From assembly GCF_900112335.1 (NCBI RefSeq), contig NZ_FOLG01000004.1, positions 182,408 to 246,407 of the forward strand: a stretch of 64,000 nt of DNA. Reading direction: 5' to 3'. Of the stretch, positions 8,397 to 17,157 are shown one piece after another (the stretch's first letter is position 1; each line of letters opens with the position of its first letter). Position numbers and translations under genes: made by a program. Source of the stretch: Tropicimonas isoalkanivorans. Lineage in GTDB: Bacteria > Pseudomonadota > Alphaproteobacteria > Rhodobacterales > Rhodobacteraceae. The notes beneath the pieces are model-generated. The model was not told the DNA's origin and ran no database searches. It saw only the letters and a list, made by a program, of their open reading frames with translations.

Positions 8397-9785
8397 ATGA
8401 AATACATCTCGACCCGCGGTCAGGCCCCTGTTCTGTCCTTCGAGGAGGCCATGCTCACCGGGCTGGCCCGCGATGGCGGTCTCTACGTGCCGGAGACCAT
8501 TCCCACCTGCAACGGGGCGGAGATCGCGGCCCTTGGCGGTTTGCCCTATGAGGAGGTTGCCTTCCGGGTCATGTATCCGTTCGTGGGGGAGAGCTTTTCG
8601 GAGGCCGACCTTCGGGGCGCCATCGGGCGTGCGTACGAGGGCTTCGGACACGTCGCCCGCGCACCGCTGGCCCAGCTCGGGCCGAACCATTTCCTGCTGG
8701 AGCTGTTCCACGGGCCGACGCTGGCCTTCAAGGACTTCGCCATGCAGCTGATCGGCCAGCTTTTCGAGATGGCGCTCACGCGGCGCGGCGAGCGGGTGAC
8801 GATCGTCGGCGCCACCAGCGGCGACACGGGCTCTGCGGCCATCGAGGCGTTCCGCGGGCTGGATGCTGTGGACGTGTTCATCCTCTTTCCGCACGGCCGC
8901 GTCTCCGAAGTGCAGCGCCGGCAGATGACGACGCCCTCGGAGGCCAACGTGCATGCCCTCGCGCTTGACGGTCATTTCGACGACTGCCAAGCTCGTGTAA
9001 AGGACATGTTCAACGATTTCGGCTTCCGCGATTCCGTGGGGCTCGCCGGGGTGAACTCGATCAACTGGGCGCGGGTACTGGCGCAGGTCGTCTACTATTT
9101 CACCGCCGCCACCGCGCTCGGCGCGCCGCATCGGCCGGTGTCCTTCACTGTGCCGACGGGCAATTTCGGCGACATCTTCGCCGGCTACATCGCCCGGTCC
9201 ATGGGACTGCCGATCGAGCACCTGGTGATCGCAACAAATCAGAACGACATCCTGCACCGGACGCTCTCCACTGGCGGCTACGTTACGTCGGGCGTGACGC
9301 CGTCGATCAGCCCGTCGATGGACATCCAGGTCAGTTCCAACTTCGAGCGCGCACTGTTCTATGCCTATGACCAAGAGGGCGCGGCGGTCGCGCAGCTTAT
9401 GGACGAACTGAAGGGGCAGGGGGGCTTCAAGGTGAGCCAGGGGGCGCTGGAGGTGCTCCGGGAGACGTTCGCCTCCGGCCGTGCGTCGGAGGAGGAGACA
9501 TCGGCCACCATCGCGCGGGTCTTTGCCGAAACCGGGCAGATCGTCTGCCCGCATACGGCCGTCGGTGTGAAGGTCGCCGAGGAGCATCTCGCCGGCGCGC
9601 CGATGATCACGCTGGCCACCGCCCACCCGGCGAAGTTCCCCGATGCCGTGGAGGCCGCCACCGGCGTCCGCCCGCCTCTTCCCAATCGGATGGCGGACCT
9701 GTATGAGCGTCCGGAGCGGGTCAGCCGGGTCGCCAACGACCTCACCGCCATCGAGGACCTGATACGAAAAGGGCGCGCCGCTTGA
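8397..9785 (+). CDS. thrC: Threonine synthase
   Basis: PLP enzyme that converts O-phospho-L-homoserine to L-threonine. The 462-residue sequence begins MKYISTRGQAPVLSFEEA, the typical start of the fungal/proteobacterial ThrC subgroup. The PLP lysine is K112 in LAFKDFAMQ, and the phosphate-binding loop region includes GATSGDTGSAA. VNSINWARVLAQ and TGNFGDIFAGY are further conserved blocks. The preferred start is the ATG at 8397, although the frame is open further upstream. The next gene starts at TTG 9782, overlapping the thrC stop. Confidence 0.96.
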   Translation: MKYISTRGQAPVLSFEEAMLTGLARDGGLYVPETIPTCNGAEIAALGGLPYEEVAFRVMYPFVGESFSEADLRGAIGRAYEGFGHVARAPLAQLGPNHFLLELFHGPTLAFKDFAMQLIGQLFEMALTRRGERVTIVGATSGDTGSAAIEAFRGLDAVDVFILFPHGRVSEVQRRQMTTPSEANVHALALDGHFDDCQARVKDMFNDFGFRDSVGLAGVNSINWARVLAQVVYYFTAATALGAPHRPVSFTVPTGNFGDIFAGYIARSMGLPIEHLVIATNQNDILHRTLSTGGYVTSGVTPSISPSMDIQVSSNFERALFYAYDQEGAAVAQLMDELKGQGGFKVSQGALEVLRETFASGRASEEETSATIARVFAETGQIVCPHTAVGVKVAEEHLAGAPMITLATAHPAKFPDAVEAATGVRPPLPNRMADLYERPERVSRVANDLTAIEDLIRKGRAA

Positions 9786-11044
9786 GCGTGAGACTGGACA
9801 GACTGTCGAACGGGCTGCGCATCGTCACCGAAACGATGCCGGGACTGGAGAGCGCTGCCGTGGGGCTCTGGGTGAACGCGGGCGGTCGGCACGAACGGGT
9901 CGAACAGAACGGGATCGCCCATTTCCTGGAGCACATGGCCTTCAAGGGCACCACCCGGCGCAGCGCGTTGCAGATCGCCGAGGAGATCGAGGATGTGGGC
10001 GGCTACATCAACGCCTACACCTCGCGCGAAACGACCGCCTATTACGCCCGCGTTCTGAAGGCGGACGTGCCGCTTGCGCTGGACGTGGTGGCCGACATCG
10101 TTCTCAACCCGATCTTCGAGCAAAACGAGATCGAGGTGGAGCGCGGCGTGATCCTGCAGGAGATCGGCCAGGCGCTGGACACGCCCGATGACGTGATCTT
10201 CGACTGGCTGCAGGAGGCATCCTATCCCAATCAGGCGCTCGGGCGGACGATCCTTGGCCCAACGGAGCGGGTCAGCCGGTTTTCCCGCGACGACCTGTCT
10301 GGCTTCGTGGGCGAGCACTACGGGCCCGGGCAGATGGTCCTGTCCGCCGCCGGTGCGATCGACCACGATCAGATCATGCGGCAGGCGGAGCGGCTGTTCG
10401 GCGACCTCCCAAGGGCGCAGCTCAGCACCCACGACGTCGCCGTGTTCCATGGCGGGGAGCGGCGGGAGTTGCGGGCGCTCGAACAGGTCCATTTTGCCTT
10501 CGCTCTCGAGGGTCCATGCTACTCGGACCCGGATGTGTACACCGCGCAGGTCTATGCCACGCTTCTGGGCGGGGGCATGTCTTCGCGGCTGTTTCAGGAA
10601 ATCCGCGAGAAGCGGGGCCTGTGCTACTCCATCTTCGCGCAGGCGGGCGCCTATGCAGACACGGGGATGATGACCGTCTATGCCGGCACCTCGGGCGCCG
10701 ACATTTCGCGCCTTGCCGACCTCACCATCGATGAACTGCGGCGTGTGGCCGACGATGTGTCGGAGGCCGAGGTGGCCCGGGCCCGTGCCCAGATGAAAGC
10801 GGGGCTGCTTATGGGCCTGGAGAGCCCGTCGGCCCGCGCCGAACGCCTCGCCCGGTTGGTGGCGATCTGGGACAGGGTGCCGCCGATCGCGGAGACCGTC
10901 GAACAGATCGAGGCCGTGGACCGTGCCGGCCTTGCGGATTTTGCCGCCTCCCTCGCCGGGAAGGGCACGGCTGCGCTCGCTCTCTACGGGCCGGCGGACC
11001 GCGCGCCCACGCTCCAGCAACTGCAGGAGAGGCTCGCGGCCTGA
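9782..11044 (+). CDS. M16 family zinc peptidase (processing-peptidase-like)
   Basis: Pitrilysin-family metallopeptidase similar to the mitochondrial processing peptidase beta subunit. The inverted zinc motif is at residues 47-51 (HFLEH in GIAHFLEHMAFKG), and the third ligand glutamate lies in the block VERGVILQEIGQALD about 75 residues later. The glycine-rich loop and REKRGLCYSIF of the C-terminal non-catalytic half are present. Its 420 residues fit a single-chain two-domain M16B protein. The start is TTG at 9782, four bases before the end of thrC (TTGA), and its stop overlaps the next ATG, so three genes are coupled. The thrC-M16 pair is widely conserved in alphaproteobacteria; the natural substrate is not known. 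Confidence 0.92.
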   Translation: MSVRLDRLSNGLRIVTETMPGLESAAVGLWVNAGGRHERVEQNGIAHFLEHMAFKGTTRRSALQIAEEIEDVGGYINAYTSRETTAYYARVLKADVPLALDVVADIVLNPIFEQNEIEVERGVILQEIGQALDTPDDVIFDWLQEASYPNQALGRTILGPTERVSRFSRDDLSGFVGEHYGPGQMVLSAAGAIDHDQIMRQAERLFGDLPRAQLSTHDVAVFHGGERRELRALEQVHFAFALEGPCYSDPDVYTAQVYATLLGGGMSSRLFQEIREKRGLCYSIFAQAGAYADTGMMTVYAGTSGADISRLADLTIDELRRVADDVSEAEVARARAQMKAGLLMGLESPSARAERLARLVAIWDRVPPIAETVEQIEAVDRAGLADFAASLAGKGTAALALYGPADRAPTLQQLQERLAA

Positions 11045-11628
11045 TGCGGCTTGGCCGGAAAAAGGTGCGGATCGTCACGGATCGGATGCTCCTGCGGGCG
11101 CCGGTCCACGGCGACTTCCGGGCCTGGACGTCGCTGAGGCGGGATTCGCGTGGCTTTCTCCAGAAATGGGAGCCGGTCTGGGCGCCCGATCACCTGAGCC
11201 GCAAGGCCTTCACCAACCGGGTCTACTGGGCGCAGCGCTCGCTCACTGCCGGAACGGCGCTGCCGCTGTTCCTGGTCCGCAGCGAGGACGAGGCGCTGCT
11301 CGGGGCGATCACGCTGGACAACATTCGCCGCGGGCCGGCTCAGGCGGGCACGTTTGGCTACTGGATCGGCGAGCCCTTTGCCCGGCAGGGCTACATGCGG
11401 GAGGCCATCGTCGCGCTCACCCACCATGCCTTCACCGCGCTGGACCTGAGCCGCATCGAGGCCGCCTGCCTGCCGGAAAACGCCGCCTCCCGCGGATGCC
11501 TGGAAAAATGCGGCTTCAAGTACGAAGGCGTGGCGCAGAGCTACCTGCAGATCGCGGGGCGCTGGCGCAATCACGTGCTCTACTCAAACCTGCGGGCGGA
11601 CCGGCGCGGGCGCACGCTCGTCGGTTGA
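11044..11628 (+). CDS. GNAT N-acetyltransferase, RimJ-like
   Basis: Cytoplasmic acetyl-CoA-dependent acyltransferase of the RimJ/RimL type, which usually acetylates protein N-termini. In the 194 residues the acetyl-CoA loop region is FGYWIGEPFARQGYMREAI, and the C-terminal block ENAASRGCLEKCGFKYEG is diagnostic for this subfamily. The ATG at 11044 overlaps the M16 peptidase stop by one base. The gene is the last of the oxidase/thrC run, and GC-rich hairpins follow. The substrate is inferred from family resemblance only. Confidence 0.88.
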   Translation: MRLGRKKVRIVTDRMLLRAPVHGDFRAWTSLRRDSRGFLQKWEPVWAPDHLSRKAFTNRVYWAQRSLTAGTALPLFLVRSEDEALLGAITLDNIRRGPAQAGTFGYWIGEPFARQGYMREAIVALTHHAFTALDLSRIEAACLPENAASRGCLEKCGFKYEGVAQSYLQIAGRWRNHVLYSNLRADRRGRTLVG

Positions 11629-11699
11629 AAAGAACGAAGGCCGGGGCGCTCCCGCCGGCCGGGATCGCATCGAAGATGCGCCCCCGCCCGTTGGGCCAA

Positions 11700-11716
11700 G
11701 CGCGCCTTCGGCGCGC
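11700..11716. terminator. UUCG hairpin after the acetyltransferase gene
   Basis: GCGCGCC-TTC-GGCGCGC can also be read as a GCGCGC stem closed by C(UUCG)G. A second inverted repeat, GGCCGG/CCGGCC, lies just upstream near 11641-11662. No long T run follows. Likely transcription end of the ctaC-to-GNAT run. Confidence 0.5.
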
Positions 11717-11797
11717 GGGACATGACAAAGAGTTCATGGCACGCCTTCGGAAAACCGTGGCAGGATCGGCCAGAGATGTCGCCCACAGGAGACACCG

Positions 11798-12637
11798 ATG
11801 CGCTTTTTGACCTGCCTAGCCGCCATTTTCGTCCTCACGACCGCCGCCAGCGCCCAGCAAGACCGGCGCCCGTCCCATTGCATCGCCCTCGTGGAGGGGA
11901 CGCCGGGGCTGGAGGTGATCTGGCGGGCCGGGTATCGCGATCCCGTGCCGGAGGATAGTGTCAGGCTGAGCTATGTCGATCATTCGATGTACCTCATCCA
12001 GACCGAGGGCGGGCTCGATGTGGTCACAGATTACAACGGCTTCCTGGGGCCATCCGATTTGCTGCCCGACGTGGTGACCATGAACCATTCGCACAGCACC
12101 CACTGGACCAGCGCTCCTGATCCCGCCATTCCACATGTGCTGCAGGGGTGGGACGACCTGGGCGGGCCGGCGGCGCACCACCTGGACCTGGGCGAAATGC
12201 TGATCCGCAACGTGACCACCGACATTCGCGGCCGCTTCGGGGGCGGGGTGGAGCCCGACGGAAATTCCATCTTCATCTTCGAGACGACGGGGCTGTGCAT
12301 CGGCCACCTTGGCCACCTGCACCACGAACCGACGCCCGAGCAATACGCGGCCATCGGACGGCTCGACGTGGTGATGGCGCCCATCGACGGCGGCATGACC
12401 CTGCCGCTGCCGGTGATGATCCGGGTGCTGCAGCAATTCCGCGCCTCGATCGTGCTGCCGATGCACTGGTTCTCGGGGAATTCGCTGGGAATCTTTCTCG
12501 ACGGCATGGCGGAGGATTTCCGCATCGACCGGCGACAGGAGCGGTCTTTCGAAGTCTCCTTACGAACCCTTCCCAGCGAACCGACTGTCATTGTGCTTCA
12601 ACCGCGCTTCCTCGGGTTCAACGACGACGGCCAGTAA
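11798..12637 (+). CDS. Secreted metallo-beta-lactamase-fold hydrolase
   Basis: A signal peptide (MRFLTCLAAIFVLTTAASAQ) is followed by a 260-residue domain resembling UlaG-like metallo-beta-lactamase-fold hydrolases. The expected metal motif appears as NHSHSTHW, that is HxHxxH with a threonine where the second-zinc aspartate of HxHxDH normally sits. GHLGHLHHEP and MHWFSGN look like the later metal loops. It stands alone between the acetyltransferase and the FAD dehydrogenase. The fold is likely, but the substrate is unknown, and the altered motif means single-metal or non-catalytic function is possible. Confidence 0.7.
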   Translation: MRFLTCLAAIFVLTTAASAQQDRRPSHCIALVEGTPGLEVIWRAGYRDPVPEDSVRLSYVDHSMYLIQTEGGLDVVTDYNGFLGPSDLLPDVVTMNHSHSTHWTSAPDPAIPHVLQGWDDLGGPAAHHLDLGEMLIRNVTTDIRGRFGGGVEPDGNSIFIFETTGLCIGHLGHLHHEPTPEQYAAIGRLDVVMAPIDGGMTLPLPVMIRVLQQFRASIVLPMHWFSGNSLGIFLDGMAEDFRIDRRQERSFEVSLRTLPSEPTVIVLQPRFLGFNDDGQ

Positions 12638-12699
12638 CCCCCGCTCAGCATCTTGCACCCCCCTGCGCCGCGTGCTTGATCGGCGCAGGAGGTACCAGA

Positions 12700-14115
12700 A
12701 TGCTCAATCCGGTCACGCCGCAGATCGAAGACGCGTTGCGCGCGGCCTTGCCCGCCCGGGCGTTTCGCTCGCTGGAGCCGCGGTACCTGGAGGAACCGCG
12801 CGGCCGGTTTCGTGCGCAAGACGCCCTGCTGGTAGCCCCGGCCACCACCGAAGATGTGGCGCAGACGGTTCGGCTTGCGGCGGAGCACCGGGTGGGCGTC
12901 GTGCCTTACGGCGGCGGAACCGGGTTGGTCGGCGGGCAGGTGAGCGAGACGCTGGAGCGGCCGATCCTGTTGTCCCTGGAACGGATGACCCGGTTGCGCG
13001 GCACCTACCCGGCGGAGAACGTTCTGGTCGCGGAGGCGGGGATGATCCTGGCCAACGTCCAGCAGGCGGCGCGGGATGTGGAACGGATGTTCCCGCTGTC
13101 GCTGGCCTCGGAGGGGTCGGCGCAAATCGGCGGGCTGCTGGCGTCCAATGCGGGCGGGGTCAACGTTCTGCGCTACGGGAACGCGCGGGATCTGTGCCTC
13201 GGGATCGAGGCGGTACTGCCGGATGGATCGGTGCTGCACGGCCTGAAACGGCTGAGAAAGGACAACACGGGCTATGACCTGCGCAACCTGCTGATCGGGG
13301 CGGAGGGGACGCTGGGTGTCATCACGGCGGCCTCCCTGCGGCTCTATCCGCGCCCGGAGGTGAAGGGGGCGGCCTTCATGACAGTCAAGAACCCGGCGGC
13401 GGCGCTGGAGCTGCTGAACATGGCGCTGCGGCGCATCGGGGACTCTGTCTCCGCCTTCGAGCTGATCCACCGGATGGGGCTGGACTTCCTGCGGGAAAAG
13501 ATGCCGGACGTGCGCCAGCCCTTCCGGGAGGCGCCGGACTGGCTCGTGCTGATCGGTGTCGGGCTGTCGGGGACGCCGTCGCCGGAGCCGGAGCTGGAGG
13601 GCCTCTTTGCGGAGGCGGTGGAGGCGGGGCTCGTGGAGGACGGGGTCGTGGCGCAGAGCGAGGCGCAGCGGCTGGAGTTCTGGCACGTGCGGGAGAGCAT
13701 TCCGGAGGCGAACCGGCGGATCGGGGCGATCTCCTCCCACGACATTTCGGTGCCGATCTCGGCCGTGCCGGACTTCATCGTGAAGGGGGCGGAGGTCGTG
13801 GGGGCGTTCGGGGACGTCCGGATCAACTGCTTCGGCCACTTGGGCGATGGGAACCTCCACTACAACGTGTTCCCGGCTCCGGGCCGGCGGGCGGCGGAGT
13901 ACGAGGATCTGCGCGGCGAGATCAAGCGGGCGGTGCACGACCTGGTGGCGAGCTTCGACGGGTCGGTGAGCGCGGAGCATGGGATCGGGCGGCTGAAGGT
14001 GGGGGACCTGGAACGGTACGGCGACCCGGCCAAGCTGGCGGCGATGCGGGCGATCAAGGCGGCGCTGGACCCGGCGGGCATCATGAACCCCGGCGCGGTG
14101 CTGCGGCAGGGGTGA
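12700..14115 (+). CDS. FAD-linked 2-hydroxyacid dehydrogenase (GlcD/D-2-hydroxyglutarate dehydrogenase type)
   Basis: FAD-dependent oxidoreductase of the VAO/p-cresol methylhydroxylase fold acting on D-2-hydroxyacids such as D-lactate, glycolate or D-2-hydroxyglutarate. The FAD-binding N-terminal half has VVPYGGGTGLVGGQV, IGGLLASNAGG and KDNTGYDLRNLLIGAEGTLG. The C-terminal FAD-oxidase domain carries NCFGHLGDGNLHYNVF and AEHGIGRLK, including the metal/substrate histidines. Its 471 residues are normal. The start at ATG 12700 follows GGAGGTACC. No GlcE or GlcF subunits are adjacent, which favours the single-subunit D-2-hydroxyglutarate/D-lactate type over glycolate oxidase. Confidence 0.9.
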   Translation: MLNPVTPQIEDALRAALPARAFRSLEPRYLEEPRGRFRAQDALLVAPATTEDVAQTVRLAAEHRVGVVPYGGGTGLVGGQVSETLERPILLSLERMTRLRGTYPAENVLVAEAGMILANVQQAARDVERMFPLSLASEGSAQIGGLLASNAGGVNVLRYGNARDLCLGIEAVLPDGSVLHGLKRLRKDNTGYDLRNLLIGAEGTLGVITAASLRLYPRPEVKGAAFMTVKNPAAALELLNMALRRIGDSVSAFELIHRMGLDFLREKMPDVRQPFREAPDWLVLIGVGLSGTPSPEPELEGLFAEAVEAGLVEDGVVAQSEAQRLEFWHVRESIPEANRRIGAISSHDISVPISAVPDFIVKGAEVVGAFGDVRINCFGHLGDGNLHYNVFPAPGRRAAEYEDLRGEIKRAVHDLVASFDGSVSAEHGIGRLKVGDLERYGDPAKLAAMRAIKAALDPAGIMNPGAVLRQG

Positions 14116-14681
14116 GCGGCGGGCCGGACGTCCCACGGGTGGGACGGGGTGTCAGATCAGCCTTTCCAATGAGTTACGGGATCGCGTTCATCATTCGTCA
14201 AGACCTTGATCGGGGCTGGGCCGTGTGAGCCACGAGGTCCGGCCGTTGGCGATGGCCTCGGGGGTAGGTGCACCGGCCGCCAGGTGTTCGGCGTTGGGCG
14301 CGATGGGGGCGACGCGCGCCACGAGAATTCTCGGCGAGGTCGTTTTGGCAGACGGCGCTGCCGCCGTCTCATATCTTCCCGAGGCCGCTATCTGCGCAGA
14401 GCACACCATCGCGTGTGCAGATGGCTTCGCGGACGCTGCATATTTACCGCTGTAGTGAACGGCCCATTGCCGACCTTGGGACTGCGTGACAACGCCGCGG
14501 CGCAGCTTCACCGAAGCGGTCGTTCGCGCGTCGCGCAGCATTTTCCGACGGCCAAGGTCTGTCGAGCGGACAAACCGGGCTTTCGCTGCCGTCTTACCAT
14601 GGTCGGCTATCGCGCTTGAGACAACTCTGGCGTCTTGATATACGTCAATGATCTAATTTATTCAGTCGCTTAGTGTTCAGC
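14116..14681. other. 566-bp stretch without a convincing gene
   Basis: Short open frames exist on both strands, for example 14225-14455 (+), but none has a good start site or a recognised motif. The right half contains a degenerate copy of the intergenic repeat described at 14456. This stretch opens the gene-poor accessory patch that runs to about 17520. Confidence 0.6.
14456..14567 (+). repeat. Degenerate intergenic repeat, copy 1
   Basis: Shares with copies at 15298 and 16405 the ordered blocks ACGGCCCATTGCCG, GCGGCGCAGCTTC, CGAAnCGGnCGTTCGCG and CGCGCAGC, followed by GGCCAAGG. The match to the 15298 copy is continuous over about 110 bases with scattered mismatches and small gaps. No open frame is conserved between copies, so it is not coding. 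Confidence 0.6.
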
Positions 14682-15182
14682 ATGCCAGCAGCAACCAACA
14701 AAATCGATCTACTCACCGTTTTCGATAAAGACCTGGCCAAGCTCCGCAAAACGCTTGATGGCGTCGACGAAGCAAAAGCCTCTTTGTCGATCCCCGATGA
14801 CGACACTACGATCAAGGGTGTGATTGCACACCGCACTCACTGGATGGGCATGTTCCACGGTTGGTACGAAGACGGTGTTGAGGGCCGCGAGGTCCATGTC
14901 CCCGCCAAGGGCTACAAATGGAACCAGCTCAAGGAATACAACGCCCCGCTCTACGAGAAAGGTAACGAGACGCCGTGGGCAGATTTGCTTTCCGGCTTTG
15001 AGGCTGCTTGTGACAAGTTGCGCCGGTTTATTGCATCACAAGATAATGAATCGCTCTACACCAGTGGCGCGCACGCGTGGACCGGCAAGTGGACGCTTGG
15101 ACGGTTCGCAGAGGCGTCAGGTCCATCGCATTTCCGATCGGCAAACACCTACATCCGAAAGGCGTTGCGAAACGCAAAATGA
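14682..15182 (+). CDS. ClbS/DfsB family four-helix protein
   Basis: A 166-residue protein beginning MPAATNKIDLL, with the layout of the ClbS/DfsB (DUF1706) family of small helical proteins: a conserved HRTHWMGMFHGWYEDG helix in the first third and WKWTLGRFAEASGPSHF-like sequence near the end (here TGKWTLGRFAEASGPSHFRS). ClbS protects colibactin producers from their own genotoxin; most family members have no assigned function and belong to the broader DinB-like helical superfamily. No polyketide cluster is nearby, so self-immunity cannot be inferred. A GTG at 14673 could add three residues. The GC content is visibly lower than in neighbouring operons, which fits acquired DNA. Confidence 0.75.
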   Translation: MPAATNKIDLLTVFDKDLAKLRKTLDGVDEAKASLSIPDDDTTIKGVIAHRTHWMGMFHGWYEDGVEGREVHVPAKGYKWNQLKEYNAPLYEKGNETPWADLLSGFEAACDKLRRFIASQDNESLYTSGAHAWTGKWTLGRFAEASGPSHFRSANTYIRKALRNAK

Positions 15183-15780
15183 AGCCGTCTGAGCTGTCCG
15201 TAGGTCTGGCCTTCAAGTTCAAGAAAACGAGAACTGCAGTTCGTGGCCAGAATGACTCTGATGAACTCAGTACAGCAAAGCTGCCAATCCTATAAGCCGC
15301 AGCATTCGGTAGTTTGGGCTCGAAGCCGACCTGCGGCGGCGCAGCGACTTGGGCTGCTATCAGGAAGTGGCGGCCGCCGCTGACGGCCCATTGCCGTCAT
15401 TCGCCAGATTCGGCCCTGCTGCGGCGCAGCTTCCCCGAACCGGCCGTTCGCGCCATCGCGCAGCGAAATCTGATTGGCCAAGGCCTGCATGGCGGGCAGC
15501 AATACTCTTCACTGCAGGTTTGCCATGCTCCGTTTTCGGATATGTCGCAGTGAAACACGCTGGCCGGCGTCGATCACGATAACGGTTACGTTCTAATATT
15601 CTCATTGGTTGGAGCGCGATTTTGATCGTCACCTCACGCGCTCGCCACATAGCCTACTTGGCTCAAAGTTCGTCGCATGTAGCAGTCCCTTCCGGGCGTT
15701 CGGTCTGGATATTGTCTAGCCGATCTGTCCCGACATATGTCTACCTGTTCCGGGGCGGCGGAAACCGGAGAGGTGACGAG
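15183..15780. other. 598-bp stretch without a convincing gene
   Basis: Contains the best-preserved copy of the intergenic repeat (15298-15500). The rest has only short overlapping frames without ribosome-binding sites. Frames that read into the gene at 15781 from 15622 are open but lack any recognisable protein sequence. Confidence 0.6.
15298..15500 (+). repeat. Degenerate intergenic repeat, copy 2 (longest)
   Basis: Begins GGCTCGAAGCCGACCTGCGG, passes through CTGACGGCCCATTGCCG and GCTGCGGCGCAGCTTC, and ends near GGCCAAGGCCTGCATGG. It shares its head with the 16405 copy (GGGCTCGAAGC-GACCTGCGGC) and its tail with the 14456 copy, so the full unit is probably near 200 bases. Confidence 0.65.
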
Positions 15781-16305
15781 ATGGCGCGCAAATCGCTGGT
15801 CGGTGGGGTATATGTCTTTCACTTCGGGACGCATTTAGCATTTGGCCTATGCACCCACGAGGAGACCGGCGGCATCGGGCCACGGCTGGGACAGTTGATG
15901 CGCCTCTTCCGCGGGGTCGCGGAGGAAGTGCCCGAGGACGTTTCAGCAATCCTCTCGCGGCCTCTTCTGACGTCGGTCTTTGTCAACCTGCCCATCATGA
16001 TCCGGGCGGGTGAGGCCATCAAGCTGACTGACGTCCCGGTGCCGCCAGAGCTGGCCGGGCCGCCGCGCTTTCGGGTCGGTGGCCCGCATTCGGAGCATTT
16101 CTTCCTGGTGGAGGGGTTGGGAGAGGCTGAAACCCCTGTCGAAGGGGGTGCCTTGAAGGCCGATATTCCCGGGGCTCCGGATCAGGCGATCGCCAGTTTT
16201 GGCGCGTTGGAGAGAATTTTCAAATTCGACCTCACCCCGGAACGCGCATTCGCCTTTTTCACAGGAACGGCCACGCTAAACGAGGAATGCGAAGCGCTTT
16301 TCTAA
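15781..16305 (+). CDS. Protein of unknown function (174 residues)
   Basis: Not recognised. ATG at 15781 has a good Shine-Dalgarno (GGAGAGG) eight bases upstream, which decides this start against longer upstream frames. The protein begins MARKSLVGGVYVFHFGTHLAFG. It has a mixed alpha/beta character, no signal peptide and no clear membrane helix. A proline/glycine-rich middle (PVPPELAGPPRFRVGGPHSEH) separates two hydrophobic parts, and it ends NEECEALF. It lies between two copies of the degenerate repeat in the accessory patch. Confidence 0.6.
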   Translation: MARKSLVGGVYVFHFGTHLAFGLCTHEETGGIGPRLGQLMRLFRGVAEEVPEDVSAILSRPLLTSVFVNLPIMIRAGEAIKLTDVPVPPELAGPPRFRVGGPHSEHFFLVEGLGEAETPVEGGALKADIPGAPDQAIASFGALERIFKFDLTPERAFAFFTGTATLNEECEALF

Positions 16306-16404
16306 GAAGGCGCCGCACACTCATGGCAAACCCGCCATTGATTTTGTCCCGTTCTTGGCCGCACGCCGAAGAGTTGACATTGGCGCACAGAGCAGCGCCC
16401 AATA

Positions 16405-16575
16405 GTATGGGCTCGAAGCAGACCTGCGGCAGTGCGGCAGGCCCCTCGCCCTGGCGCGCAATGCCTGCAGGCGCTGACGGCCCAGACCGGACTTTAACGC
16501 TTTCGTCTGAAACCGCACCGCAGCTTCACCGGACCATACATTGATCCATCGCACAGCATTTTCGAGAAGCGCGTG
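16405..16575 (+). repeat. Degenerate intergenic repeat, copy 3
   Basis: Starts TATGGGCTCGAAGCAGACCT like copy 2, includes GCGCTGACGGCCCA and CCGCAGCTTCACCG, and ends with CGCACAGCATTTTCGA, which matches the CGCGCAGCATTTTCCGA of copy 1. It fills most of the 291-bp gap between the unknown gene and the VOC gene. Confidence 0.55.
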
Positions 16576-16596
16576 ACGGCAGTGCGGACGAAGCTG

Positions 16597-17034
16597 TCAC
16601 GCGTCGTAAGTAGAAATCTCGATCAGATTACGGTCGGGGTCGCGTATATAGACCGACAGTATGGGCCCTTGGGCACCTCTGCGTGGTATCGGCCCAGCCT
16701 CTATCGGCACGGCTGCATCCTTGAGCCCTGCCAGAACCACATCCAGGGCGAGCGACGTTATCAGACACAGATCCATCGACCCTGGTGTGGGGCGTAGTGC
16801 CTTTGGTTCAAACTCTTGACCTGCCTGGTGCAGGTTGAACTTCTGTTTGCCAAACGCCATCGCCCTCCTTCCTTGACCGAAGGTGATGATCTCGAAGCCA
16901 AGAACCTTTTCATAAAACTCGCAGGTCTTGTCCAAGTCGGCGACTGTCAGAACAAGATGGTCCAAATGTGAAATTCCCAGCATTCGGTTTGCCTGCCCCT
17001 CAGGTTCCCGTGTCTGCCCCAATTGTTGTGACAT
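16597..17034 (-). CDS. VOC family (glyoxalase/bleomycin-resistance fold) protein
   Basis: Small metal-dependent VOC-fold protein of 145 residues. HLDHLVLTVADLDKTCEFYE is the classic first beta-alpha-beta unit, and the second unit ends YIRDPDRNLIEISTY with the conserved metal-ligand glutamate. The core may start at ATG 16983 (MLGISHLDHLV), since the first 17 residues are not conserved-looking; I kept the longer frame. The family includes glyoxalase I, extradiol dioxygenases and antibiotic-binding proteins, and nothing nearby selects among them. It lies between a repeat copy and an integrase relic. Confidence 0.82.
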   Translation of the reverse strand: MSQQLGQTREPEGQANRMLGISHLDHLVLTVADLDKTCEFYEKVLGFEIITFGQGRRAMAFGKQKFNLHQAGQEFEPKALRPTPGSMDLCLITSLALDVVLAGLKDAAVPIEAGPIPRRGAQGPILSVYIRDPDRNLIEISTYDA

Positions 17035-17157
17035 GAGAAAATGCCTGCCAAGGGGCTCATTTCAGACCTCAGATGCGGTGCCGCATCCTGGGATATACTA
17101 GCCTAGTCAACGTCGGGTTGTCGTCGTGGGGGGGCGTGGCGGATCGGAGGATCAGTC

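Noticed and set aside
9365..11020. A long open frame (551 codons) on the minus strand opposite thrC and the M16 peptidase gene
   Set aside because: It is an arginine/histidine-rich shadow of high-GC coding DNA with no recognisable motif, while the plus-strand genes carry complete family signatures.
14225..14455. A 76-codon plus-strand frame in the gap after the FAD dehydrogenase gene
   Set aside because: It has a GTG start without a ribosome-binding site, alanine-rich composition and no recognised family; I could not support it as a gene.
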